Shown: positions 22,201 to 34,200 of the stretch, in pieces
How positions within the stretch are numbered: position 1 is the first letter of the stretch
How the letters are laid out: each line of letters opens with the position of its first letter
From: Tubiluchus corallicola
Lineage: Eukaryota > Priapulida > Priapulimorpha > Priapulimorphida > Tubiluchidae
DNA: 49,453 nucleotides
NCBI GenBank assembly: GCA_030141605.1
Contig: JAQGDQ010001290.1
Location: 1 to 49,453, forward strand
Direction of reading: 5' to 3'
The notes under the pieces: generated by a model
Database searches by the model: none
Seen by the model: the letters and a program-made list of their open reading frames with translations, nothing else
What the model was told of the DNA's origin: nothing
Program-made: the position numbers and the translations under genes

Positions 22201-25200
22201 GGAAACAGAAGTATTTTTTGTTGTTGGCCTAAACACCTTCAGAGAAATAATGAAGAAGATAAACATAATTCACTTACCCATACATAAGGAAGAGTGCAAC
22301 GACAGCAGGAAAGTTTGTATTTGATGCATATGCAGGTACATTGAAGAGTCTTAGAATAACAATGCAAACTGTGCTTGGAACTAATGAGTTACACTACAAA
22401 CACAAATGAGAAATATGTACGGGGAAGAAACATAATGAAACTTTAAACACAAAAAATAACAGGATGAAATGGTGGCAATACAAACTCATTCATCATCATC
22501 CGATTTTTAATAAAAGAAATAAAATTAATGTAATGGCCACTGATAGCAACTTTGTTATTTTATTGATTACTCGAAAAACCATAAAATCAATAAAATAACG
22601 ATGGTGCTCTCAGTGGCCTTTGTGGTAATTTTATTTCCGCTAAAATTAAGATTTCTAAATAGTAAATCATTAATTTGCTTTACTTACTGACTGGGAAAAC
22701 CAGTAAACAAATAATAAATTTCAAACCCAAACATATTATTGTGAGAAAAACTTCAAATTGAAGAATTTCTATTAAATAATAACCACAAATGTTGTATTAT
22801 TAACAGAAAATATCTTCAGAAAAAAGTAGTATTCCAATCTATTGCAATGCATTATTTTTGCAATTGTAGTTTTGATGTTTTCATAATATTTATAAAACAA
22901 AGGATCAACAATAATAAAGTACTAGCAAAGGCCCACAAAAAAATTTTGCTTATAAATTCACTTATAATCAAAAATATGTAAACATCCTACATAGTCCTGA
23001 TTTATAACGCAAAGCCAGTATCAGCTTTTACTGAATTAAAGTTATAAGCTTATAGGCAGAGTATAATGGAAGACGTCAGAACAATGGCTTTGCGTCAGCA
23101 GTTTTCCAAGCGAAAATTGCCAAAAATAGAACATCTAATTAACTCGTCGGTAGTACTCCTCTTGGTGGACGAGTCCAAAAATATAGCCCACATCATCGTG
23201 TAGCCCTGTTTTTCCTCTTTCCAAAGAGCTATATATCTCCTTCCGAGAGTCGCACTAAGCGCCGCTAGAACGTTTTTTCCGCATGCTGTTTGGTCAAAAT
23301 TTCGAAAAAATCGCGAGTTGGGTCCGGGAAAATGTCCGTTACGGGACGCCGTGGCCCTCTCACGAATTCTAAATATGCCTACTACACCCACCGTTGAACG
23401 GGCTATCCGTGCCCGGCACCGCCCCAAGCCCATTCCCGTTGTCCTGAAATAAGAGGTATAAGTTTTGCAAAAAACGGCCGAAACATGGTCATTTTTGGAG
23501 GTTTTTCGCCCCCCCCCCCCCCGTTCGTCCCAGTGGGCCAAATTCGAAAAATAAATCCCCAATGGCACGACACTAGATCGAGACCTTTCGTTTGGTGTAT
23601 AGATCACCGCAAATGGTGCTGCTGTCGAAGCTGTAGCCTCGAATCTTGTCTATATACATATATATATATATACCAGTGAAATTAATAATAAAGTATTACC
23701 ACATCCCAGAAGAAGTTTGCACACCAGTAGGTTATTGGTGACACTCCACTCATCAAATGAAGGTGCTTAGCCTTCATGGAACGCTCGTAAACGAGAAACA
23801 GTACGAAACTAGCAGGTACAAATGACATCGCAATCACCACAAATATGGCTATGAGCACGTCACTTCCTTGAAGGCTAAATGATAAAAACCAAAAAACACA
23901 AGGTTGCAAATCTTAATTTTTCAAAACAGTCATTTTATTGATAAGCAAAGCAAGAAAATTACAAAAATTCACAATGAATGATCACTAACAACACTAAAAT
24001 TACATCAGTCTTTATATGTTTTACTATGTTCAACCACAAACGAGCCATCAAGCACTCTATGAGCTTGTTGCATAATTATGAATGAGTAGCTTATGTTCAG
24101 CCACACAATGAACATAATGACTGAGCCACTCAGCTAAATGGTAAGCTAAAACATTGACAGCTCAATAAAGGAGTTTAGCTATATTTGATATATTGATCTG
24201 ATAAATACCAAAAACAATTTACAAAATCATTAAAACAAAAAACAAACAACAGAAAAGTCAACGAACAAGTATTTAACTCACATGTAATCGTAAGACAACA
24301 GATCATTAGTTCCTGTCATCGGATGATTAACAACAGTAATTCCATATGCACCAGGACTGCCCTTGTGGGAAGGGATATTGCCACGTAATATGGCATTGTT
24401 CAACGTGTTCACGGCAATTGGTATAGAATGAAATCCTTTGTGGTTATACCACGCCTAAATACAAAATCTCGTGTTACAACATAAAGAATACAGAACACGT
24501 GGTTACTGTTTGTGAACTAACAAAAGCGGTGAGAGAAAAATACAATCTATATTTAAATGTTTTGGAGTTTCGTAATATCAACCCTTTAACCTGCGGAAAT
24601 TTTTTAATCCATACTCTTAATTTATTTATGTCGTCGTCGTCGGCGGCTTTCACTCGTTTCCGAGTATTGTCCTTTCGGTCGAAGTTACTAGCTGTGGTGG
24701 GCACGTTGGTGGCTTAACAGCCCGATCCTTGCTCGAAACATTCTGGTGCATTTGTCACATTGGATGGTGGGAGTTACCTGAGGTTGACGGGCCTTCTCTT
24801 TCCTTCGTTGACGTTTGGCTTCAATTGCTGCTCGTCTGGTTGTTTCAAAATGCTCAGTCCCTTCCTGGATGACTCTTCTCCACTTTGTTCGCTGCCGCGC
24901 TGTCTGTTCCTAGGTTTCTGGATCGATCCTTGCTGATTGCAGGGTTTCTTTTAGTTGGTCCTTGTAGCGGCGCCTAGGGCGGCCCAGGGGGCGTTTTCCA
25001 GTGCTCAGCTCACTGAAGAGGATCCTTCGGGGAAGTCTGTTTTCGTCCATACGTGCTACATGACCTGCCCACCTTAGCCGATGTTTCGTAATCATAGCTT
25101 CTATACTAGTGGTGTTGAATCTCTCGAGAACTGAATTATTGGTGACATAATCATCCCATCTGATGTTGGAAACTGAGCGAAGCTTTTTCTGGTGGAACTG

Positions 25201-28200
25201 TTCGAGTTTTTTTAGGTCTTGGCAGTACAGAGTCCATGTTTCACATCCGTAAAGGAGTGTGGAAACGACAATAGCATTATAGACCATCAGCTTGGTTCGA
25301 CGAGTTAGATGAGCATTACCAAAGACACGGGTTGAGAGTCTGCCGAAAGCGGCATGGGCAGCTCTAAGCCTATTTTCCACATCCTTTGTTGAGTTGCACT
25401 GGACGGAGAGTAGACTGCCCAGGTACGGGAAATGTTCAACACATTCTAGATCTGCACCATTAATGGAGATGTTACATACTGGTGTGTCTGCTTCAGGTGA
25501 TGGTTGGACAATAACTTTGGTTTTTCCTATGTTGACTGTAAGGCCAAAGCGAGAATATGCGTCACAGAAGTTGCTGACTGATTGTTGTAGGCGATTGGCT
25601 GAGTGGGCTGGTGCCGCATTATCATCCGCATATTGCAGCTCTGTCACTCTGAAAGTTGTGGTGCGGTTCCTGGCTCGAAAACGCGACAGATTGAAGAGCC
25701 CCCCATCAAAGCGGCATCTCAATTCCACCCCTGGATTGTCTGGTGGAAGGTCATGAAGCATAGCAGTGAGATAGAGTGAAAAGAGCATTGGTGCGAGGAC
25801 ACAGCCTTGTTTTAGTCCACAAGTGATTGGGAACTCTTCTGAGATAGTGTTTTGGTTGATAACACGTGCCGTCATACCATCATGCATAGCTTGTATCATC
25901 TTGATGAAGTCATCTGGAAGACCAAAACGTTGCAGGACAGCCCACATGGCTTCTCTCGGAACGCTGTCATAGGCTTTTTCTAAGTCATAGAACACGAGGA
26001 AGAGAGGCTTCCGCTGCTCACGGGCCTTTTCCTGCAGTTGTCGCGCACAGAAGATCATATCAATGGTCCCACGTAAAGCTCGGAACCCACACTGAGATTC
26101 AGGTATGATCCTTTCTGCAACTTCCTGAAGACGGTTCAAGATAATTCTTGACAGAATCTTTCCGGCAATTGAAAGCAGTGATATCCCCCTGTAGTTTCCA
26201 CACAGGTTGCGATCCCCCTTTTTAAAGATAGTGACAATGAGTGCGTTTTTCAGGTCATCTGGGACTCGTTTTGCTTCCCACATTTGAAGCATCAGGTTGA
26301 ACAGTCGGTTCTTGAGAGCAGGTCCACCATGACTGATGAGTTCCACTTGGATATTGTCGGGTCCAGCAGCCTTCCCTCGAGGCATACGCTTAATGGCTGT
26401 TTCAAACTCAATAAAGTTGGGTGGAACCGATAACTGGGGTTGCAGGGGATGCTGTGGAACATTCCTTAGGAAGTCAGCTGCTGTCGTTGAGTTCCGGTTT
26501 AGCAAGGTGTTAAAGTGCTGTTTCCATCGGTCCAGAATATCTTGGCTCTCGGTCAGGAGGGTGGTGTTGTCGGCTGACATAAGAGTTCCCACTGATGTTC
26601 TTCTAGGACCATAGATCTCCTTGGTGCCTGCATAGAAACTTCTAAGGTCTCTGCAATCTGCATGATGTTGAAGTTCTTCTGCCTTCTGTTGCCACCAGTT
26701 GTTTTGGAGCTCCCTCATTCTGGACTGACATTGGCTTTTCAGTTGTTGGAACCTGACTTTCTTCTCGGGTGACAGGGGATGCTGCTCATGGTCTATCCTG
26801 GCTTTTCGCTTGGCATCAATGAGAGCAGCGATTTCTTGGTCATGGGAGTCAAACCAGTCTTGATGCTTCCTTTCTTGGAGTCCAATTGTGCCTTGGGCTG
26901 CCTCTTCCATAGCCGTGCGTAGGTTAGTCCATTCTGAGTCTAGTGAGGTATTAACTTGGTTTGCAGTTATCTTTTGATTGAGCGCATCTCTATAGTTTTG
27001 AGACGTGGTTGGGCTTGTTAGTTTACTGATGTCATATCTTCTTCTAGCCTGGTTGTTGATGCGAGTTCTTGGTTTTCGATGCAGGCTCATTCTTATTTTG
27101 CTGATCAGAAGACGGTGGTCTGTCCAACAGTCATCAGCACCGGGCAAGCTCCTAGTAACCAAAACATCCTTCTTATGCTGTTGTTTGACAATGACGTAGT
27201 CAAGGGTATGCCATAATTTAGACCGAGGGTGTCTCCATGTTGTTTTGAAAATATTTATGAATTTTTATGAATATTTATGAAAATATTACATGAATTTATT
27301 TATGTAAGGAACAGTTAAGTTAGCTAAAATTTTATCACTACATTGTTACCTGATTATTAGTACCTTTTTGGATGTTATTATGTGCAAAAAAATTTACTGC
27401 CATTGCACTATACTTTAGCAAAATTTGTAAACTAATATCTGTGTCGTTTGTAACATTGTGCGTTACACGTATCGTTATTGTAAATGTACATGTAATTTTG
27501 TTGGTTGTAATGACAATAAAAATACGATGACTACTATTCGAGCAAAGCCAATCTTGAAAACTCTAATAATTTTCGACAGCAATAACAAAACCCCGACTCA
27601 CCCTTGCCAAATTTCGTACAGCTACTTTGCGGAACAGCGAAGGCGCATTTCGTCCAAAAAAGTCAGGCACATAGCGTTGAATGTTGCCAAACGACAACCC
27701 CAGGTACCTGTAAAAACACTTAGGTTTTTTCATCTCAATAATGAAAAAATTGTGTAAATAATGAAATGATCTTGGCACTAACAAAATAAACACATGTGGG
27801 AACTAACATAATAATAGTAATCAAACAACTACAATGGAAAATCTGAACGCGATGATAATAGATGTGATGAATTTGAAGATGAGGCATGTAGCACTCAAGA
27901 GGAGCAAAACTTTTTTTAATTGAGGCACTGAACCAACAGAAGTGTATTATCTCTTAGAAAGTTTGCTTTTGAGGGACTTTGGTTCAAGTAATATAAATGA
28001 CAATAAATGACCGCAAATCTTTTATTCAAACGTGCAATTATCAGTTGAAGTTTCATTCTATCAGAAACAACTCAAAGTCAGAGTCTAGAAGTTCGTTAGT
28101 GTACTTTATGAGGCAAGGGAGAAAAGCAAGAACAATATTTCAACATTTAGTCCTGAAAAACAATGTATTATTTCTAACCTTCTCAGCCGATATTGATCAG

Positions 28201-31200
28201 TGGTGTACAAGTAATACTCGCTGGAATTCTGACCAGTAATGTCGACCAGTACATCATTAGTTACGACTTTGTAAGTATCCGGGACAGTATACCCATCAGA
28301 TGAGCAGATGAAACCAGTCTGATCCTGTGAGCAGCTACAGTACGGATAATATCGCACATGACCCGGTTGCTCTGTTGCTAAAAATGCAAAAACACCGTGT
28401 GCTTTATCTGGAGTTAATAAGTCGTAAGCTGTTCCATACTTATTTCAAACTATTGTACATTGCATTTACTTTGAAGATATTTTGCAGCATTAATTATGGT
28501 GACAACTGTGTAGCTGGGGCCGTAAACTGCACATGGGCAAAAGCAGGAAAACCCTTCAGTAATGACATAATGACTGGTTGCATACATGAAATGATGTAAA
28601 AAAGGAGACCTCTTTTAGGAGAATCTCTTAGGAAACCAGGTAGAGAAAAAGTAGAGTGTTTTGCTGAGGGAAGCGAGCTTCACATTAGCGTTGATGAAGT
28701 ATATATTTTGACAGACGAATAACGCAACTGTTTTGTTTCATTTCGTTAAATTACACATATACTATGTTATTACATAGGCTAAGCTTAACCCTTTCACTAC
28801 TGAAGTCGGCACACTGCCGCCTATGTGTTTCGCGTAAGGGACTGAATGTGGTAGACTGTCGCCCAAGCTCAGCACTCAGTCACCGAGGTCTGTTTACTTC
28901 CCTGCTATGGCCGTGCAAAACATTGAGGAAAAGTTTAACAGAAGTGGGATTGGGGTTGCTTCGCAACAAGTAATGCTAACCAGCCAATCAGCATCTGAAG
29001 ACAGGTGCATTCCACAATATATGGTACGTTCTCACACAAACTGACTCGTTGATGGTTGGTGAAACGTATGTTTAGTGAATTGTTCTGCATTTCTTATAAA
29101 CTGGTTGCATAATAAAGATTAGTATTACGACGACTGTGAAAATTTGTTTTTAAATATAAGTACGTGTTTATTTGTGAAAGCTTGCACATGTGTGAGTGCG
29201 TGAGTAATTGCATGTGAGCACTTGTGTGTGAGTGCATGCATGTGAGCATGTATGTGTGTGCGTGAGTACAAGCATGTGAGCACGTGTGAGTGCATGCATG
29301 TGAGCACGTATGTGTGCGTGAGTACACGCATGTGAGCACGTGTGTGAGTGCGTGCATGTGTACAAATAAAAACCAATTTTCAATATTCACGTTTAATAAC
29401 GGATAATTGTTTGTTTATTTACAAGATTCTGTTTTAGTAACACACCACAGGAAGTTATTGCCAAATGTGCAAAACGCAATAAGGCTCAGTTAAAAGGCAA
29501 ATATGTAGTAAGAACCAGAATTTGGCACCGCAGGCAATTGCCAGGCTTGCCTAGTGGCAGGGCCAGCACTGAGTGCAGGTAACTGCATACATACGCATAC
29601 AGCCTGTTAATAATAAAAAAGCGAAACTCACCTGGAACAGTTGTGCTGACATTCCTGTCCAGGTTAGGTGGTGGCGCTGTTGGCACAGGTGGAACAAAGT
29701 TCTCGAACGGAACACCAGGATTGAAAACACTCATGCACCTAGGTTCAAAGAAGGCGGCCAGGTGCTCATAATTTTGTTCAGTGATGTTGATAACTAGTGA
29801 GTCGTTGAAGGGATCTATTAAAACACACGTTGCGCCAATGCCAGAAGGAAGACGGAAGGTTTCCATTAGTTCCTCAGCACTGGCGTCTTTTGACCAATGG
29901 AAATAAAACTTTTCCTTGTGGTCCTGCAATCAAATACATAAATAAAGAAAAATACGAATGTTTGTATAAATAAATAAGTACAATCGTAATAAAGCATAAT
30001 ATAGTTAAAAAGTTAAAGGAAAAATGTGCAAGTGCACGACATTATTAATGATTCAACTAATGATTACCCGTTATGAGAACAGCCATCAAAAATGTGAGAT
30101 GAATAAAATGACGTTTGATGATTAAACTTGCAAAATTTTGTAAAACATGTAAGACATTTTTATGTGGAAATCTTCAATGGCAAAACGATGTTCAAAATAG
30201 CTTGCAAGGAACCCACCCAGGATATGCATCAGTAACACCATAACTGGAAAACAACACTATAAAACCAAACCAGCACAAGGAGTATAAAACTGCATAGTAA
30301 TCTATACCAATTATCTGAAGTAATGAGAATTTACTGTATACACATGCAAATATACATTAAGAACAACCAATCATGCACTCAATGTATTACCTGCATCTCA
30401 TCTGTGTATGGAACAACATTACCATCAGGTTGCGTGTAATTGAAATATTGCGAAGGACTTAGGACCATCGGTGGAAGATCCTCTCCCATCCCCGGTGCCT
30501 CCAACGCTACCGCCATCGCGATGCAGACAAAGAAGGCGGGCAGCAAAATCTGTGTGAACAAGCCTTTCCAATTACGACGGGTATAATGCAAACGCTTTAC
30601 TAGTATAGCCCAAAACTGACGTGTACGTTTCCAGCTCTGTAACATCGGATATATTCCAGTGTAGACGATGTCTTCGTCATCTGAAATAACATACAACAGG
30701 GTTCCTACAGAATTTTAAAATAATTTTTCCTGACTTATCCCTGACTAAATATTGATTTTCCATGACCAAGATTATCAGTATACATACTCAAACATTTTGT
30801 GTATGTACATTCATACATATACTGATATATAATGTATCACACAGTTTTAGTAGTGTTAACGAAATTACACTAATCACATCAAATAAACTTTATTAATCCA
30901 ATCATTATTTTTGCAACAGAAATCAAAATTGGGAGCCTGCCAAGGCAAAATTTTATTTGAAGACAAATTCTTGAAAAACATGTTTGAAAAAATATTGGTT
31001 CACTGATTTTTGCAGCCCTTTCCAATTTCCCTGATTTTTCACCCCATTTTCATCGTTTTCCCTACTTTTTATCAAATTGTCTTTTCCCCTGATCTTTCCG
31101 TGACTTTTCAGGATAGCCTGTATTTTCAAGGATTTTCCCTGACCTTGGGAATTCTGATATAACAAATAATATAGTGCTGACTTTCAGCCAAGTCATCGGA

Positions 31201-34200
31201 TGCGTAGTAAAAACTGTCAAGACATTTTGACAGTTAATTTTGGAAACAAAAAATGTAAATACGGTGTACAAAAGTTTGCATACGACACCAGCTAACTAAT
31301 GTTTTACACAACATGTCACAGGCATATTGTATATTAGTTTTTACCATCTCTTACAGACATAATTAATTAACTATTACCATCTCTGTCCTCAGTTGGCAGT
31401 ACAGAATAGCCATTTCGTCTTCGGCTAGACACAATATCCGTAAAATCCGTCACACTGTCAAGTTCCAGATCACCTGGTCCTGCCAGCAGCCGCTGCGGGG
31501 AGCCGTCGCCGGATCCGTTAGCTGCAGGTGGATCACGAACGTCACGTATCCATCTGTTTGCAGTCTCCGCATCCACGTCTAATGCAGCATAAAATGTAGT
31601 GAATTGCCAAACTGGTGTAACCAAGATTATCTTGCTATTTTAGGCAAAACAGTTTGTGTTTTAGACAGAATAATTTTGTTTTACCGTCTCCTGCCCATAA
31701 ATATAACAACATCATAGATGTCAATGGTCAGACACTTAATCAGAATAGTTTTTGAGTGTGGTATTAATACTTATTAGAGGTCATTAATGCAAGTTCAGCA
31801 ACTCCTATGTAATTTTTACTAATTTTTGCCCAAAAGCTCTAAGGTAGTTTGATTACTGTCCTGTTTTTCATAATCTTCATTTTCACTTCCTGTGTGAATG
31901 AAAAAAAAGAAAACCTTCCTAACTCAGTTGATCATAGTAAAAACTATGCAAGTGCTTTATAACAGAATTCACATTTAAAATGTTATAGATTATGTAAGAA
32001 ATGTAAGAAATGAAAGTAGTCAATATTTTGATTGTATCTGACGTGACAACGACTTTCCTAGCCACCAGGCACTCAATAAACGTCCACATTTACACGACCA
32101 AGCAGCGGCTAATTGAATTTTTTTTAAATGATTTGTAGTTTTAGATGTTCTGTGTAGTTATAATTGTAAATGTTTTTGTAACTGTGTGTGTGTGTGTGTG
32201 TGTGTACATTTATGTAATTTATGACCTAGCTGTCGAAATAAAGAATCCAATCTAAATTTATCCGAATTTCTCTACAAAAATTAACCAGCAATGTATTCCA
32301 AAGAAACTTAAAATTTTAAATCAATATACAGCACACACAATCTCACATTCTGAGCACGCAGAGAACACTTACCATCACCATTGAAAGTACTCGTTTGTGC
32401 AATAGCTAAGAACACTTCTTCCAAGGTCGTGTCTCGTAAACCGTAACTAGAAATTTGTAGCTCTTCCAAACTCGTGTCCAAAGACTTGAATAACTTTTCA
32501 AAGTTTCCTTTCTTTAGTTCGTCAGACGGCAAGATATAGTGCAGCTCATGGCTAGTTTCTTTCTCAAGATGAGCACTGTGCACATGATACTGAATGGCGT
32601 CGGTAACAGTGTGGGTGGAACACAGAGTTTGAAATGACTGCTGTGACACTTGTGATGTGTTTAGAATGTTATCCTCGTCTAAGGATGAATTAAATGTCAA
32701 TCAGTTTTGTATTATTTTGAGTCTACTTCTAGATTAATGTAAATCAGAAATTTATAAACCAAAAAATTTTGCTATAAATTCACTGCGACCTTGTGCTTTA
32801 TGTCACAAAGCATATCAGCAAATGAAGAACATTTAATCGCATTCTTACTACACTTTTACACATTTCTTGCTCTTCTGATTAAATGTAAAATGGAATAACT
32901 TCATCTTCAGCCACATTTAATAAAGCCTTAAAGGTTTACATCACCCCAATAGACATTGAAGTGTTTGTAATGCATTATTATGATTACACAAAAAATTCTT
33001 AGTTAATTTTAAACAAAAGAAACTCGTAAATTAAATAACTTACCCTTTTCTGGGGAATTTCGAATGCGAGCATTGCTGTAAAGATCACCATGTCTTAGAT
33101 GCGAGTGAGCGAAAATGAGGAATGAGGCACAGAAAGCGTTTTTGGTTATCAATCTTTGGTGACCTCGTGACTGCACCCATAAGGACATTCGAGTCGCGCA
33201 ACGAAATTTGGCAGTTTTTCAAAATTAATACCGCTAATAACAAAGTGATAAAAAAATCAAAAGAAACAAGTTTTATGGAAAGTTCATAATAAAATACATT
33301 GAATATCCGTAATAAGAGTAGGATTTCAAGTTGTAAATTATAGCGGGGGTTTAGTTTGACATTAAGGTTACAACATTTTGAAAAACACCATACCTGTATC
33401 ATTGTGTTCATCCGTCAATGATGGTTTCTTCACGATATTTAGGCGATATCCATCTCCTAACATAGATTTAAGGAATAAAGAAGAACCACAACATCTCAGC
33501 TGCCCATTAGCAATAATGGCAATACGATCGCCTAAAATATCAGCTTCATCCATGTGGTGCGTAGAGAGCAAAATTGTGCGACCTGCAAAGTTGAAGTGAG
33601 AAAAAACATAAATGTAACCATGAAGAAAGAACTGCTTGCAGGATGATGTTCAAAATCACTTCTTTAGTCACATCAGACAATGTACAAGAGACTGAACAAT
33701 CATTAAATCGCTGGTTTTATTTTCATAGTTCTGGTGCTTAAATGAATCCCTTGGTACAGTACATAAAATATTGTAGTTCAAGTTATCAAAAACTTTGCTG
33801 TGATTTTTACAAAACTATTGCACCTTGCTTGTACTTAATAAGAAGATCCCAGATGGCTCTGCGAGCGTATGGATCAACTCCGGCTGTTGGCTCATCCAGA
33901 ATAACCGTTCTTGATCCACCAACAAAAGCAATGGCTACAGACAGCTTCCGTTTCATCCCACCAGACAGGTGGTCGATGGGACTGTTCCTCTTCAAAGGCA
34001 GTCCAACATCTTCAATTAACCTAAAAATTATACATTAGCAGAGACACTGTAAGAGACAATATTTTCCTGAAAGAAACTTAAGTACAGGGTAGTAACGGGA
34101 AAGGTTTTGCAAGTTGCCAAATGTTTTATAATGATGCTTTGTGCTATCCTCCAAAACTGAATAAGCCGAAATATTCAGAAATCATAAACTGTCGTCAAGC

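Noticed and set aside
23095-23607. A 170-codon minus-strand frame as a gene.
   Set aside because: Arg/Ser-rich, no motif, inside a GC-rich block with a poly-C run; more likely open by composition.
25394-27199. Plus-strand open frames inside the LINE.
   Set aside because: Antisense shadows of the reverse transcriptase frame.
29094-29390. Three overlapping minus-strand open frames rich in His, Thr and Cys.
   Set aside because: They are translations of a GT-rich minisatellite; all frames stay open for that reason.
33045-33076. A 32-nt candidate micro-exon on the minus strand between the NBD1 H-loop exon and the linker exon (TTTACAG acceptor, GGGTAAGT donor).
   Set aside because: Including it shifts the frame and gives an early stop in the following exon, whereas the flanking exons join directly in phase.
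33085-33411. A 108-codon minus-strand frame overlapping the H-loop exon end.
   Set aside because: It is mostly intron sequence; its conserved part belongs to a different frame and exon.
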